NCBI GenBank assembly: GCA_950097015.1
Contig: CATNEN010000002.1
Coordinates: 806,001 to 870,000, forward strand
Reading direction: 5' to 3'
DNA: 64,000 nt
From: Macrostomum hystrix
Lineage: Eukaryota; Platyhelminthes; Macrostomidae
The notes under the pieces were generated by a model. The model saw only the letters and a list, made by a program, of their open reading frames with translations. It made no database searches and was not told where the DNA came from. Position numbers and translations under genes: made by a program. Position 1 is the first letter of the stretch. Each line of letters begins with the position of its first letter. Below are positions 1 through 12,600 of the stretch, piece by piece.

Positions 1-3000
1 CAAAGAAATATGAAAGGAAGATGGCTCACTTGGCTTATCACCGCTGGCCATCTGAACCGGATCCGATTGGCAAGCCCCCAGACCACGAGAGCAGCCAGTG
101 TCGCTGTGTCGAGACGACAATTCGTCAAAATTCAATTCGGGCAGCTGGGATGTATCGCCAGACTGAGATGAATCCATCAGCTGCTGCTTTGAAGTGTCGC
201 CTCGTTTGCTAGGCGATCCAGAAGTCGCTGACGTTACCGCAGCAGCAGCAGCAGCAGCCTGATGATGCTGCAGTGGCTCCTGAGGCAGAGTGTGATAGGG
301 CGGCTTGTTCATGGCGTCAACCCGATGGATGTACACCGGCTGTATTGTTGAGTAGTGCTTCAAGATCAGCGGCTCCAGGCGGTAGGCCTAAAAATGAAAT
401 CAAAACGATGCGATTTCAAAGAAGAAAGATCACGGTATTCATGTTACATGTTGGTTCAATAATGTAAAAACTAACGCTATGATCAATAAAATATACTGAA
501 GAAGACAGCTGACATGCTTAAATGATGAAATTGTGTGATGGCAGAAAAACTGGTAGCTTTCGCCACTGGACACCCCGACGAGAATCTTTCCTAGGTAGAG
601 CCGACAATTTTAACCTCGATTTAACACTTTCTACTGTTAAACTACTTATGAGAATGATAAGTAGTATGCATTGAGTATGCAGTAGTGAGTAGTATGCAAA
701 GGGACGAATATCTAAAATAAATTTCTCACCACAGGATCGGCCGGATGGTAAATATTATAGATGTGATTAACTATTGATTTCGGCACAATATCCTCCTGGC
801 TGCCGTTGCCTTTCGGTCGTATGCCACGAAGAGCTAGAAAAACAGCCAATGGAGAGCCGAGACAGAATAGGTTCTCCAGCTGCAATGTTGCAAATTAATG
901 TAAAATCCGGTAACTTTATAAGCCGACTATTTTCTTGTGTTAAAGATGAATGCAGATTTTTACAGCGAATAAAATAGTTGCTACAAACGCAGCGAACCTC
1001 AAATAAATATACAAGTACATTCTTCCACAAAAATAAATTAGAAATAAAAATGACCACCTCAGTGCCTTACACACGATTGTACATTATTTTTACAAATTAT
1101 TCTTACCAACTGAAGATAGACCCATTAACCTAATTAAAATTTTTTATTCTGTATGGCAAAAAATCGATTGCTTTAAAGATAGGCATCTGAATGTACATTT
1201 GTATCAACACCCGAATGTACATTTGAATGTACATATGAATGTACATTTTAATGTACACATGGATGTACATTTAAATTTACATATGAATGTACATTTGAAT
1301 GTACACATGGATGTACATTTAAATGTACATATGAATTTACACTCGAATGTACACTGGAATTTAGATACTCCAACCAAAAAATGAGACCAAAAAGCCTAAG
1401 ATAAAAATATTCACACAAGAGGAAGATGTCACACGATTTTTGTAAATATGTTAACAATGTACATCCTCGAGTGTATGGGCCGCCAACTCTATTGAGATAC
1501 TAGTGTAGATGGTCATTCGTACAAATTTACATACCCCTATGTACACGCACGCACTAACTTGCACGGTTTAAATTGTTTTGTAAAGCGATTGACTGAAACA
1601 TATGACACATGATAAATTCCGAAACCATTAGGAAAAATTATTCCAAATAAGCGATAGCACATGCTTCAAGTTAGAACATTATAGAACATAGTTCGTTATA
1701 ATAAATGCCTGATATATATATTTTTAAATACAGACACATCACACGAGCTTAGATTGCATGAAAATTGGTTAAAACCGTTACCGGAAATGAGAAGCTGTAC
1801 TGGTACTGGACTGCAGATTATAAATCTATTTGATTACAATAATGATTTACCTGCGGCAGGCCTCTCCAAAGAGGGCCCGATTTGAAATTTATTGGAAAAT
1901 TTGCTTGCTGAAAAAGTTTGCATGATCAATAGACAGTCTGCTTAACAGCTGCTTACTTATGTGATTCTAATATTATTAGTAAAACTAACAGATTAGTAAT
2001 AATAGAAAACTACAACATGATAGGAGGCAAGTGAAATTAGACAACATTGACGCTATTTAACTAATTAGTCTAAAAAAACTATGAAACTAGCAAAAATGTC
2101 TGACATACTACTTACGCGAAAGTTTGAACAAGAATTGGTGTTCTTATGCTGCTTTTCGGCCATTGATAGTAGGGAATATTCTAGGTCAGTCACTCTGAAA
2201 TGCAAACAGAAGATAATATTTATTAAAATTAATAATTGATTACACCTGACTTAATTGGGTTAGGTATACAGCGGACGGCTGTTCAGTCCATGGACTGGGG
2301 GGACGCCACACCCACACTTAATTATCCCAGCTAATGCTACTATGAATTTAACAGCTGGGTGAACTGAAGCGATGTAGAGTTAAGTATGTTGCTAAGGGAC
2401 ACTAACTGTTCCCGTGGAGTCTGGAATCGAACCTCCGACCTCAAAGTCCGACGCTCGAACCACTAGGCTACAAACCCATGCGGAAAAATAGTAAAATAAC
2501 AAACAGAAAATATGAGTACCTCTTTCTGGCCTCCTCAAGATCTTTGAGTACCTGTTGACACTCTTCTGCATCGTTGGCCTTCTCGTTCTGTAGAATGAAC
2601 AATTTAGCATGTCTTCGGATAATTTAACTTAAGAGAATAATGAAATGTTCGAGTAAAATTAATAGATGTAGGGTAATATCCAACACGTTTTAAATCTAGA
2701 ATGGTTGGACACGAATCAAAAGAATAGTTTATGACATAATTCTATTTGTGACTAGATTTAAGGACCCTTGAAGAGAGGGTAATGACCAAATTAAATGACC
2801 ACTGAAGAGAAGGTAATGACGAAATCAAAAGACCCTTAAAGAGAGGGTAATGACCAAATTAAATGACCACTGAAGAGAAGGTAATGACGAAATCAAAAGA
2901 CGATGAGAGAGGGTAATGAACAGCTTACCAGGTAGCTGTGAACAAACTGGTCATAAAGCTGCATCGGGTTCCAACCCATGACAATGTCGTAGGTGATGAC

Positions 3001-6000
3001 GCAGCCTAGTGAGTGGCCAATCACGGACACTTTGCCTCCGGCTGGCTCAAAGTACGGATGCCTGGCGCAGAACATGCTGTACAATCTGCTCAGCTCCGTC
3101 TGCAGACCGTGTGTGATCTCGGCTCGATACAACGGACTGGTGTAATAGAGCACATCCATGGCTGACGAGTTAAGTAGGGTGCGGAGGCCGCGAATATTAG
3201 GCGGTGTGATTGAGTCCACAGTGTCACCTGGCAGTTTATTGTAGGAATCAATTTGATTGACTTGAGGACACAACTGGCTCGGGTGCTTAAAATATTAACT
3301 CCTGATATTTTACATGGTCACCGATTAACTAACCCTGAACCTTCAGTTACTCAATCAGCCTAGCTGGACATTTAGGTACTCATTTATCCCTAAAAATCCC
3401 ACATCATTCAGGTACTCAGGCAGCCCAAATCCTTTAGGTACTCAACCAACCAACCCTGATCCTTCAGGCACTCAACCAACTAACCCTGATCTTCTAGGTA
3501 CTCAACCAACCAACCCTGATCCCTCAGGTACTCAACCAACCAACCCTGATCCCTCATGTACTCAACCAGCCCTGATCCTTCAGGCACTCAACCAACTAAC
3601 CCTGATCTTCTAGGTACTCAACCAACCAACCCTGATCCCTCAGGTACTCAACCAACCAACCCTGATCCCTCATGTACTCAACCAGCCCTGATCCTTCAGG
3701 TACTCAACCAGCCCTGATCCTTCAGGTACTCAACCAGCCCTGATCCTTCAGGTACTCAACCAGCCCTGATCCTTCAGGTACTCAACCAGCCCTGATCCTT
3801 CAGGTACTCAACCAGCCCTGATCCTTCAGGTACTCAACCAGCCCTGATCCTTCAGGTACTCAACCAGCCCTCACCGTCGAGTGTGAGGGCAGAGCGCCAC
3901 TCTACAGGCAGAAACTCCACCCTCTGATTCGCTGCATCCAAATCCGGAAAGAATTTTCTTTTAATCCGTTCGCAAGTCTGTCTGAGATCGAAGGCGCATT
4001 TCACAATGGCTCCAGTGCGCATTTTCTGGCCGATGCCGTGAATGACAAAGACTAAATGCGTGATATCCGGCAGTTTGTCCTCCATTTTGGCTTCGTCTTT
4101 GTAGCCTCTGGCTAGTCGCGCTCCGGTGCGCTGTACTCCCAGTTTCTGCAGGATGAACCTGCTAGTGGAGTCCTGGTATAGGTGCACCTGGCGCAGGTCG
4201 TACCAGTTCACGTGACAGTCCGTCAGGCGCAGACTGTGAATCGCTGCCAATGACAAAGTGTTCATAGCTAAATTAGAATGTTCAGTTACAGTAGAAAGAC
4301 CATTTCCGCCCTTCACGATGAACTTTTAAAGCCGTCCGACGTCATTCTTGTCGAAGACTCGGCTGACTCGGCTGCTTGAAATACCCTATGGTCTTTCTAC
4401 TGTGAAATCCCTGTAAAAAATTCGGCTGCTTCTTCGGCGGGTTTTTTGTGCAAAATAGGAGTGGAATCTACCAAAATCCCCCCTATCTCGCAAGAGTTAA
4501 AGAAACCACCCAGGAAGCAGCCGATGTAACCGTAAATTGTGCGGAAACCGCCGAAGAATCACCCCAACCAGTGGCCCATGGGACAACCAGAGAATTATTT
4601 ACGGGCGATTCCTCGGCGGTTTCTGAGCATGGAATCTTCCGAACTGGAGGATTCTTTGGGTGATTCCATTTCGCCACCAAGAAGCACCGAGAAAACGCAC
4701 AGTTGGGTAGATTCTAAGCATGGAGTCATCCGATTGGTATGTTTCCAGCGTTCGTCAGTTTCTTTTTCTGGAAACACCGCAGATTCCAACTGGAATCACC
4801 CAAAGAAACATCCCTATTTTAAGCGGGATAATATTAACGATTCACTGACTGTGTTGATGCGTAAAATGCACTTTACTATTTTACTCTCTTGCTCGCTTAT
4901 AATCCTATGTTAATCCCCTAAGTCGTTAATCTGTCAACTCAATCAACTGTTATCCTCTCTCAATCAGTTGTTAACCCCGTTGTTTTATCAGCCAACTCTT
5001 TAAGACCAAGTAATTACTCTAAACCCTTCGATATAGTCATGACTTAGAATGAAAGCACAATGTAAGGAATCATTATTCAAGGTAACTGCTTTCCAATCAA
5101 GTGAAATACTTAAACTTCATGCTAATTAAAAAATGAAAAAAAAATCGGAAATCAAGAGATAAAAAAAATTAAAAAAAAAACACAAAAAGCCAAGTCAGTC
5201 TATGTGAATGGACCAGCTATGTGTCATTGTACTTGTAGTTGCACATACGCGCAAATGTGAGTGTGTTGATTTCTTCGCAAGCGGCTAAAGATGATTTTAG
5301 CTTCTGTCCAGCTTTATTTGTGTTAACCAGAAAATTAGCAAAGGTTTTACCAAGTTTAATAACTTTTATCGATAATTTTTTCAATTGAAAACTTCTCAAA
5401 GGTGCACTAGGTATGGCAGGCCTTATTGGGTGGTTTAAATCGAATTGGTGTAGAAGTTCAAGGGGATAAAATGGTGGAGGCTGGGGTGGGCATTAAGGGG
5501 GACGAGACGGAGGAGGGTGAGGTGGGTGTCAAGGGGACGAGATGGAAAGAGTGGGTGGCTGCCAAATGGGACGAGATGGAGGAGGGTGGGGTTGGTGTCA
5601 GGGGGCGAGATGGAGGAGGGTGGGGTTGGTGTCAGGGGGACGAGATGGAGGAGGGTGGGGTTGGTGTCAGGTGGACGAGATGGAGGAGTGGGGCGGGTCT
5701 TTAAGGAAGGCGATTTTAAGGAGGATGGTGTGGTTGACAAAAGTATACAAGATGAAGCATGGAAGGCGTTGAAGACGTCGAAAAATCTCAGCGTATGCTA
5801 AATAAAAATGCTAATCAATAGCGGAACACTTACCTTCCTTAGACTTTCCGCCACCTGCAGCGCTACTCCCACCGCCTGCGGCTGTCTCTCGATAGGGCGT
5901 ATCCTCATAGCGAAGGCCCTCAAATTTAGCGAGATGCTCGGCTTCGATCTGGGCGGCTATGTCTTCGGGCACCGGCTGCCAGCCGTTGTCGCGAAACCAG

Positions 6001-8370
6001 GTGCCACGGGTGATGACGGCGGTTTGTTTGACACCTAAGATAGATTATAAGATAGGATAAGAATAATAAAAGTATATATAATACGCAAATAGCACTACTA
6101 TAAGTAGCTAACATTTAAATAATAATTCACTTCAGTTCTTTGCGTCAAATTAGCACACATAAATTGATCGGCTAGAAACGGCACAAAGTGCAAGAAATTA
6201 AAGAAAAACAATACGACAAATGAGAAGTTTAGAAGACTTGAAATAGTATATAAATATAATAGTCAAGATTATTAAGTGAGAAGTTAGAGTTAACTATTCC
6301 TTAATTGATTGGTTAAAGTGGATAGAGTATAGAGAGCACAGCAACGTTTTAATTAGAATGACGTAATTGTTTTTTAATTCCTATTTTTTTATAAAAATGA
6401 GATAGCGCTTCAGGTTAAAGAAAAAAGCCTGCATCATACTACTTACTTCGCTTGTTTAGGCGCATGTCTGCAAAACGAAACAACAGTTTTGATATAACAA
6501 AAAACAAAGCTTTTCTTAATATAAAAAATCTTAACACCTCGCGTGCTACTTAAGTAAAAAATAATAAAAATAGAATAAAACTGTAACTGGCTTTTTTCGA
6601 TGTACTTTTACGCCAAGACTTTGGTACACGAGTTCGCTTGCCGCGCCAATCAAGCTCCGAGACGGCTGGAAATATTTATTATCCTCATTATTTCAAATAG
6701 AATTTCATAAAAAACATGCTTACAGTTACTGAGGCCACAATGGAGATTTTATGTCAAGAAACATTTTTAAGACGGTATCTTTTTTTTATAAACAAAAACT
6801 TATAGATCTGAAAATTAAATTATATGTTGATATTATACAAGTACTGAATATCTGGTGGTGTGGCAATCCCATCCTGAGGATCTGGTGGTGTGGCAATCCC
6901 ATCCTGAGGATCTGGTGGTGTGGCAATCCCATCCTGAGGATCTGGTGGTGTGGCAATCCCATCCTGAGGATCTAGTGGTGTGGCAATCCCATCCTGAGGA
7001 TCTGGTGGTGTGGCAATCCCATCCTGAGGATCTGGTGGTGTGGCAATCCCATCCTGAGGATCTGGTGGTGTGGCAATCCCATCCTGAGGATCTGGTGGTG
7101 TGGCAATCCCATCCTAATGATCTTGAAGGGTGTCAATCCCATCCTGAGGATCTGGTGGTGTGGCAATCCCATCCTGAGGATCTGGTGGTGTGGCAATCCC
7201 ATCCTGAGGATCTAGTGGTGTGGCAATCCCATCCTGAGGATCTGGTGGTGTGGCAATCCCATCCTGAGGATCTGGTGGTGTGGCAATCCCATCCTGAGGA
7301 TCTGGTGGTGTGGCAATCCCATCCTGAGGATCTGGTGGTGTGGCAATCCCATCCTGAGGATCTGGTGGTGTGGCAATCCCATCCTGAGGATCTAGTGGTG
7401 TGGCAATCCCATCCTGAGGATCTGGTGGTGTGGCAATCCCATCCTGAGGATCTGGCGGTGTGGCAATCCCATCCTGAGGATCTGGTGGTGTGGCAATCCC
7501 ATCCTGAGGATCTGGTGGTGTGGCAATCCCATCCTAATGATCTTGAAGGGTGTCAATCCCATCCTGAGGATCTGGTGGTGTGGCAATCCCATCCTGAGGA
7601 TCTGGTGGTGTGGCAATCCCATCCTGAGGATCTAGTGGTGTGGCAATCCCATCCTGAGGATCTGGTGGTGTGGCAATCCCATCCTGAGGATCTGGTGGTG
7701 TGGCAATCCCATCCTGAGGATCTGGTGGTGTGGCAATCCCATCCTAATGATCTTGAAGGGTGTCAATCCCATCCTGAGGATCAGCAGGCTCACCTGACCA
7801 GTAGATGGGCCGACACGAGCGGGCCCCAATGTCCGCCTCGAATAGGCCGCCTCTAACCAGAATCTTTTCGATTTGGCTGTCGCCGCCGCCACTGCCAGCT
7901 CCGCTAGTTGAACAAGTTTCGTTGTCAACCGAAGAATCGCTAGGAAGGGTTGGCGAGGACGAGGCCGCAGCGGAGGCGGCCGCCGTGCTGAGCAGCTCCC
8001 GATGCTTGCACTCCAACCTAAGCGAGTCGTAGCCATCGAATGGTAGCCATTTTTTCTCGCCCTCCTCCTGGTAGAACCAGCGCACCTCCTCCGGTCTCAG
8101 CTCGGTGACGGAGTCGTTAGCTGGGAACAGCGGATTGGCCATCGCGCGTCTGCCAATTCTAGCGGCTGCTGCGGCTGCGGTGGCCGCCGTGTCCGCATTC
8201 GTGCCAGACGATGCCGTTGACGAAACATCGGAGGAGAATGACGAAGCATCGTACTCTCTCAGGTAGGGATCAACGGAGGAACTGGTCAAGGGATCGATGC
8301 CACGATATCGACATTGATCTCTATAGGACAGTCCTTCGCGTTCAGTTAGCGGCACAGGTGATTCTGCCAT
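1..8370 (-). CDS. DDHD1: DDHD1-like intracellular phospholipase A1 (3' end beyond window)
   Basis: Cytosolic or organelle-associated phospholipase A1 that prefers phosphatidic acid. Nine exons join in phase: 8370-7794, 6034-5834, 4243-3875, 3227-2929, 2587-2520, 2194-2116, 1907-1851, 879-730 and 387-1 (still open at the edge). Exons 1-2 hold the N-terminal WWE-like region (VRWFYQEEGEKKWLPF, then a second TWF motif). Exon 3 has THLVFVIHGIGQKM and VEFLPVEWRS. Exon 4 has the catalytic-serine motif GHSLGCVITYD, preceded by LNSSAMDVLYYTSPLYR. Exons 5-6 encode a charged coiled-coil stretch. Exon 8 starts the DDHD domain (FCLGSPLAVFLALRGIRP, then YHPADPV), and exon 9 continues with AYRLEPLILKHYS and a Ser/Gln-rich linker. 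The metal-binding C-terminal part is outside the window. An acceptor-like site lies 19 nt before the ATG. The paralogue DDHD2/SEC23IP is the alternative; order and wording fit DDHD1 better. Confidence 0.93.
1190..1372. repeat. 12-bp minisatellite in DDHD1 intron
   Basis: About 15 copies of a 12-bp unit (aatgtacatttg and variants alternating with aatgtacatatg) lie in the DDHD1 intron 880-1850. Every unit contains the palindrome TGTACA, so each strand can fold on itself. Reading frames through it are artefacts of the repeat. Confidence 0.9.
2233..2480 (-). mobile_element. tRNA-derived SINE, family A, nearly complete
   Basis: Read on the minus strand it starts with a tRNA-like head: an A box tagcctagtgg and a B box ggttcgattcc. 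A body follows with a cttagcaa-type motif, ttcagttcaccc, taattatcccagctaatgc complement, and the palindrome agtccatggact. The 3' tail is gtgtaatcaatta. It sits in the DDHD1 intron 2195-2519. The same family recurs at least seven times in the window, in both orientations. Confidence 0.85.
2763..2912. repeat. 68-bp (2 x 34 bp) minisatellite abutting a DDHD1 splice donor
   Basis: There are about two copies of a 68-bp unit made of two related 34-bp halves (gaccctt-aagagagggtaatg and gaccactgaagagaaggtaatg). The array runs to within about 7 nt of the 5' splice site of DDHD1 exon 4 (donor at 2928-2923 on the minus strand). Confidence 0.85.
3370..3872. repeat. About 26-30 bp minisatellite abutting a DDHD1 splice donor
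   Basis: Copies of a unit reading ccctgatccttcaggtactc plus aaccag or aaccaaccaa fill the right part of the DDHD1 intron 3228-3874. The left half is a more variable, longer-unit form, and the right half is homogeneous 26-bp units. The last copy ends at the donor itself, with the repeat starting about 8 nt into the intron. Confidence 0.92.
4380..4815. repeat. Palindrome-rich stretch, possible degenerate MITE
   Basis: This part of the DDHD1 intron 4244-5833 is rich in short inverted repeats. One pair is ctttgggtgattcca near 4652 and tggaatcacccaaag near 4790. Another is cttcggcggg near 4432 and aaaccgccgaag near 4546. Reading frames run in both directions but match no family I know. I call it a possible small hairpin element; no clear ends or target duplications were seen. 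Confidence 0.4.
5460..5702. repeat. 36-bp G-rich minisatellite in DDHD1 intron
   Basis: About six copies of a unit of roughly 36 bp (gacgagatggaggagggtgg plus ggttggtgtcagggg). The plus strand carries many runs of three or more G and could form G-quadruplexes. It lies about 130 nt from the donor of DDHD1 exon 2. The open frames through it are repeat artefacts. Confidence 0.88.
6850..7785. repeat. 30-bp minisatellite, about 31 copies, with a 420-bp higher-order period
   Basis: About 31 head-to-tail copies of a 30-bp unit (tctggtggtgtggcaatccc plus atcctgagga) fill most of the first DDHD1 intron (6035-7793). Variant units are not random. The tctag variant occurs at about 6971, 7211, 7391 and 7631. 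The atgatcttgaaggg variant occurs at about 7116, 7536 and 7746. Offsets of 420 bp (14 units) recur, so blocks of 14 units were duplicated. The array ends about 8 nt from the donor of exon 1. Long frames here are not genes, because a 30-bp unit without stops keeps three frames open. Confidence 0.95.
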
Positions 8371-8611
8371 AGACTAAACAGGCGACTGGCTACAGAAAGC
8401 TGAGCAGGAGGGCAGTTACGCAATTTACTGACATCAGGCTGAAATGGATATGAAAAATAGATTTAACTGCGATTTAATATAGTAGAGATTTAATAACGCA
8501 TAAATAGACAGGTGGACAGGAAGACAGATAAAATGCCGGAAGGTTTGATGTTCGATGATCGAGTGCACAGTTGATAGGTTGAAAGGTAGATACAGGTAGA
8601 CAAGGGGAAAG

Positions 8612-8715
8612 GTGGCAGGGCGGTTAACGCGTCCGTGAGTCCCTGGCGAGGCCACGTTTATTTGGGGCGTAGCCGCGGAGAGAATGCTTGGGGCCTTGTC
8701 GTGAAACTTACGGGT
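8612..8715 (+). mobile_element. SINE family B, 5' fragment
   Basis: It begins with ggcagggcggttaacgcg (tRNA A-box region), then ccctggcgaggccacg and gcgtagccgcggagagaatg. These match the head and early body of the full copies at 44778-45098 and 51955-52290. The body 3' of this point is missing. Confidence 0.7.
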
Positions 8716-8829
8716 GTAAGGTAGATAGAAATAAGATGAAGAGTCAGCAAACAACATATTAGGTTTTTGCAGGTAGACAAGTGTAAAGATAGACACGTAG
8801 ACAGGAAGACTAGTGGACAGTGAGATAGG

Positions 8830-9382
8830 TATACAGGCAGATACAAGTGGACAGGTAGAAACAAGTGGACAGGTAGAAACAAGTGGACAGGCAGATACAA
8901 GTGGACAGGTAGAAACAAGTGGACAGGCAGATACAAGTGGACAGGTAGAAACAAGTGGACAGGTAGAAACAAGCGGACAGGTAGAAACAAGTGGACAGGT
9001 AGATACAAGTGGACAGGTAGATACAAGTGGACAGGTAGAAACAAGTGGACAGGCAGATACAAGTGGACAGGTAGAAACAAGTGGACAGGCAGATACAAGT
9101 GGACAGGTAGAAACAAGTGGACAGGCAGATACAAGTGGACAGGTAGAAACAAGTGGACAGGCAGATACAAGTGGACAGGTAGAAACAAGTGGACAGGTAG
9201 AAACAAGCGGACAGGTAGAAACAAGTGGACAGGTAGATACAAGTGGACAGGTAGATACAAGTGGACAGGTAGATACAAGTGGACAGGTAGAAACAAGTGG
9301 ACAGGTAGAAACAAGTGGACAGGCAGATACAAGTGGACAGGCAGATACAACTGGACAGGTAGATACAAGTGGACAGGTAGAT
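8830..9382. repeat. 18-bp minisatellite between DDHD1 and DDX52
   Basis: About 30 copies of aagtggacaggtagaaac and variants (cagatac, tagatac) lie between the divergent end of DDHD1 and the 3' end of DDX52. Looser copies spread to about 8760 and 9425. Because the unit is a multiple of three, all frames stay open for hundreds of codons on both strands. The protein-like strings are artefacts. Confidence 0.93.
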
Positions 9383-9670
9383 AGGTCAAAAGATAGACAA
9401 GTAGAATGTAGATATGGAAAGGTGTAATGTAGATAGATGGAATTAAAATAAGCTGAAGATTCAACAAACAAATCATCAAGTCAAAAATTGAAATGCGTTA
9501 AAAAATGCCTATTTTACTTAGCCAGGTTAAATCAGGGATTTTTAAACACCTATTTTACGACAATTTTAAATGACCAACAGATAAGGATTGTAAAATAATT
9601 ACAGGACACTAAAGCATGGCCTAATTATTTCACTAGAGGATGACAAGACTAATTAAACTTTCAGTCGAGA

Positions 9671-12600
9671 TCAAACAGAAGCCGCCGGCGCAGTCGCCTC
9701 CCTCGATCGCGCCTTGGCTTTAGCTTTGCGCACCTTCCGCCTGGCCTTCTTGGCGTCTCGCACCTCGCGTCGCTTCTGATTAACGGCGCGCACACCGCCA
9801 AACACGTGACCTCGGCCGGCGGCGGCTGTGGCCTTTGATCTAGCCGCCGCAGCCGAATCGTCTCTATCGGCGCCTTGTTTACCTGCTGGTTTTGTTTGCT
9901 TCTGATGTTTACCGCCGGCTGCGTGACCAGGTCGGCGACGATTGGCGTTGGCGGCGTTGCTTAGCAACAGTGCGTACAAATCAGGGTTGACCTGCGAAAA
10001 ATGGAATATCTAAACAGTAAAATTATAAGTACTCGTACAAAAGTTAGTTCCAGGACTTTATAATCCCAAATACACGTCGGCTCCAGGATTTATAATCCCT
10101 AATAAACGCTAGTTCCGGGATTTGAAATACCCAATAAACGCTAGTTCGGGGATTTGAAATACCCAATAAACGCTATTTCGGGGATTTGAAATACCCAATA
10201 AACGTCAGTTCGGGGATTTGAAATACCCAATAAACGCTAGTTCGGGGATTTGAATTACCCAATAAACATCAGTTCCGGGATTTGAAATACCTAGCTAGCC
10301 ATTTAGCCCCACTCCAGGTGGGCCAAGCATAATCCCTTTAGGGGTTAAACAGGCAGGCAACACATCCTTAGCAGATGAAAAATTTCTCCCACCCCCAGCA
10401 GACAACAAATATAGAGTTCAATGACAGAGGAACAAATAGGCTGGATCTTAATATCTGACAGACCCACTTTGCTCACCTGACAGCCACTGTTCTTCATAAC
10501 AGCCAGCACGGGACGCAGATTTGGGATATCTCGCTTCTCCCACAGGCTGACGGCCAAGCCGCGCTTTCCGGCCCGACCGCAGCGACCAATCCGGTGAATG
10601 TATTCGCGCGAAGCTGACGGTAGATCGTAATTAATCACCATGGCAACGCTGGGGAAGTCCATGCCGCGAGCCATCAGGTCGGTGCTGACCAGAGCCGGCA
10701 GGCGACCCTCGCGGAATCGTTTGAGCAGTTTGTCGCGCGTCTCCTGAGGCCGCCCGGCGGTGACGGCGTCCACCTGCAGGCCCTGATTGCGCAGTAGCTG
10801 GCAGAGCTCGCTGGCCCGCTGGCGAGTGTGCACAAAGATTAGCAGCGGGTACAGCAAGTCGCCTCTGGCGTGCATGGCCTTCATCTCATGCGCTTTGCCT
10901 AGAATAATAATAATAATTATGGGCAAATACGAAAGATATTTTCAAATACATCAGAGTAGAGATTTGACTGAGATTAGATCAGAGTAGAGATTTGACTGAG
11001 ATAAGATCAGAGTAGAGATTTGACTGAGATAAGATCAGAGTAGAGATTTGACTGAGATAAGATCAGAGTAGAGATTTGACTGAGATTAGATCAGAGTAGA
11101 GATTGATTTGTAGATTTGACTGAGATAAGATCAGAATAGAGATTTGACTGAGATTAGATCAGAATAGAGATTTGACTGAGATTAGATCAGAATAGAGATT
11201 TGACTTAAGATAAGATCAGAGTAGAGAGTTGACTGAGATAAGATCAGAGTAGAGATTTGACTGAGATAAGATCAGAGTAGAGATTTGACTGAGATTAGAT
11301 CAGAGTAGAGATTTGACTGAGATTAGATCAGAGTAGAGATTTGACTGAGATAAGATCAGAGTAGAGATTTGACTGAGAAAAGATCAGAGTAGAGATTTGA
11401 CTGAGATTAGATCAGAGTAGAGATTTGACTGAGATAAGATCAGAGTAGAGATTTGACTGAGAAAAGATCAGAGTAGAGATTTGACTGAGATTAGATCAGA
11501 GTAGAGATTTGACTGAGATAAGATCAGAGTAGAGATTTGACTGAGATAAGATCAGAATAGAGATTTGACTGAGATAAGATCAGAATAGAGATTTGACTGA
11601 GATAAGATCAGAGTAGAGATTTGACTGAGATAAGATCAGAGTAGAGATTTGACTGAGATAAGATCAGAGTAGAGATTTGACTGAGAAAAGATCAGAGTAG
11701 AGATTTGACTGAGATTAGATCAGAGTAGAGATTTGACTGAGATTAGATCAGAAAAGAGATTTGACTGAGATTAGATCAGAATAGAGATTTGACTGAGATT
11801 AGATCAGAATAGAGATTTGACTGAGATTAGATCAGATAGAGATTTGACTGAGATAAAATCAGAGTAGAGATTTGACTGAGATTAGATCAGATAGAGATTT
11901 GACTGAGATTAGATCAGATAGAGATTTGACTGAGATAAAATCAGAGTAGAGATTTGACTGAGATTAGATCAGATAGAGATTTGACTGAGATTAGATCAGA
12001 TAGAGATTTGACTGAGATTAGATCAGAATAGAGATTTGACTGAGATTATATCAGAATAGAGATTTGACTGAGATTAGATCAAAGTAGAGATTTGACTGAG
12101 ATTAGATCAGATAGAGATTTGACTGAGATTAGATCAGATAGAGATTTGACTGAGATTAGATCAGAATAGAGAGTAGACTGAGATTAGATCAGATAGAGAG
12201 TAGGCTGAGATATCAAAAGAGATTAGACTGAAAGACTAGATAATATTTAATGAAATATTATCAGATATGACGAAATTAAATTAGTGAAACGGCTATTATT
12301 AATGAAAAATATTAGTTTATTTCCTACCGGCCTCGTTGGAGCAGAATACAAGTCGCTGGTCGATCGTGTTCGTAGCGGCCTGTTTTGGTCCAACTCTCAC
12401 AATGGCTAATCTGTCGAAATTTTCTCGACAGAACTGCTCAACCGCAGGATGAGCTGTGGCGCTGAACAGGGCGCGAGAGAGCTGCGGATGACCGCACCTG
12501 GAATTGAGGGATCGGTGGATGGGATTGGGATTTTGCAGAGATAAACTCGGAAACAAAGATTTTGGAAATATATAATTTCGGAGATACATCCGATTAGGCC

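Noticed and set aside
5426-5801. Gly/Trp-rich and Pro-rich frames
   Set aside because: They come from the 36-bp G-rich minisatellite in a DDHD1 intron.
6850-7785. Regular 30-bp repeats resembling a CRISPR array
   Set aside because: There are no spacers between units, no cas genes, and the region is an intron of an animal gene.
6855-7856. 333-codon plus-strand frame with a WQSHPEDLVV repeat
   Set aside because: It is the 30-bp intronic minisatellite read in one of several open frames. It runs antisense into exon 1 of DDHD1.
8434-9479. Long Cys/Leu/Val-rich frames on the minus strand and a Ser/Gly/Gln frame on the plus strand
   Set aside because: All are readings of the 18-bp minisatellite, whose unit is a multiple of three.
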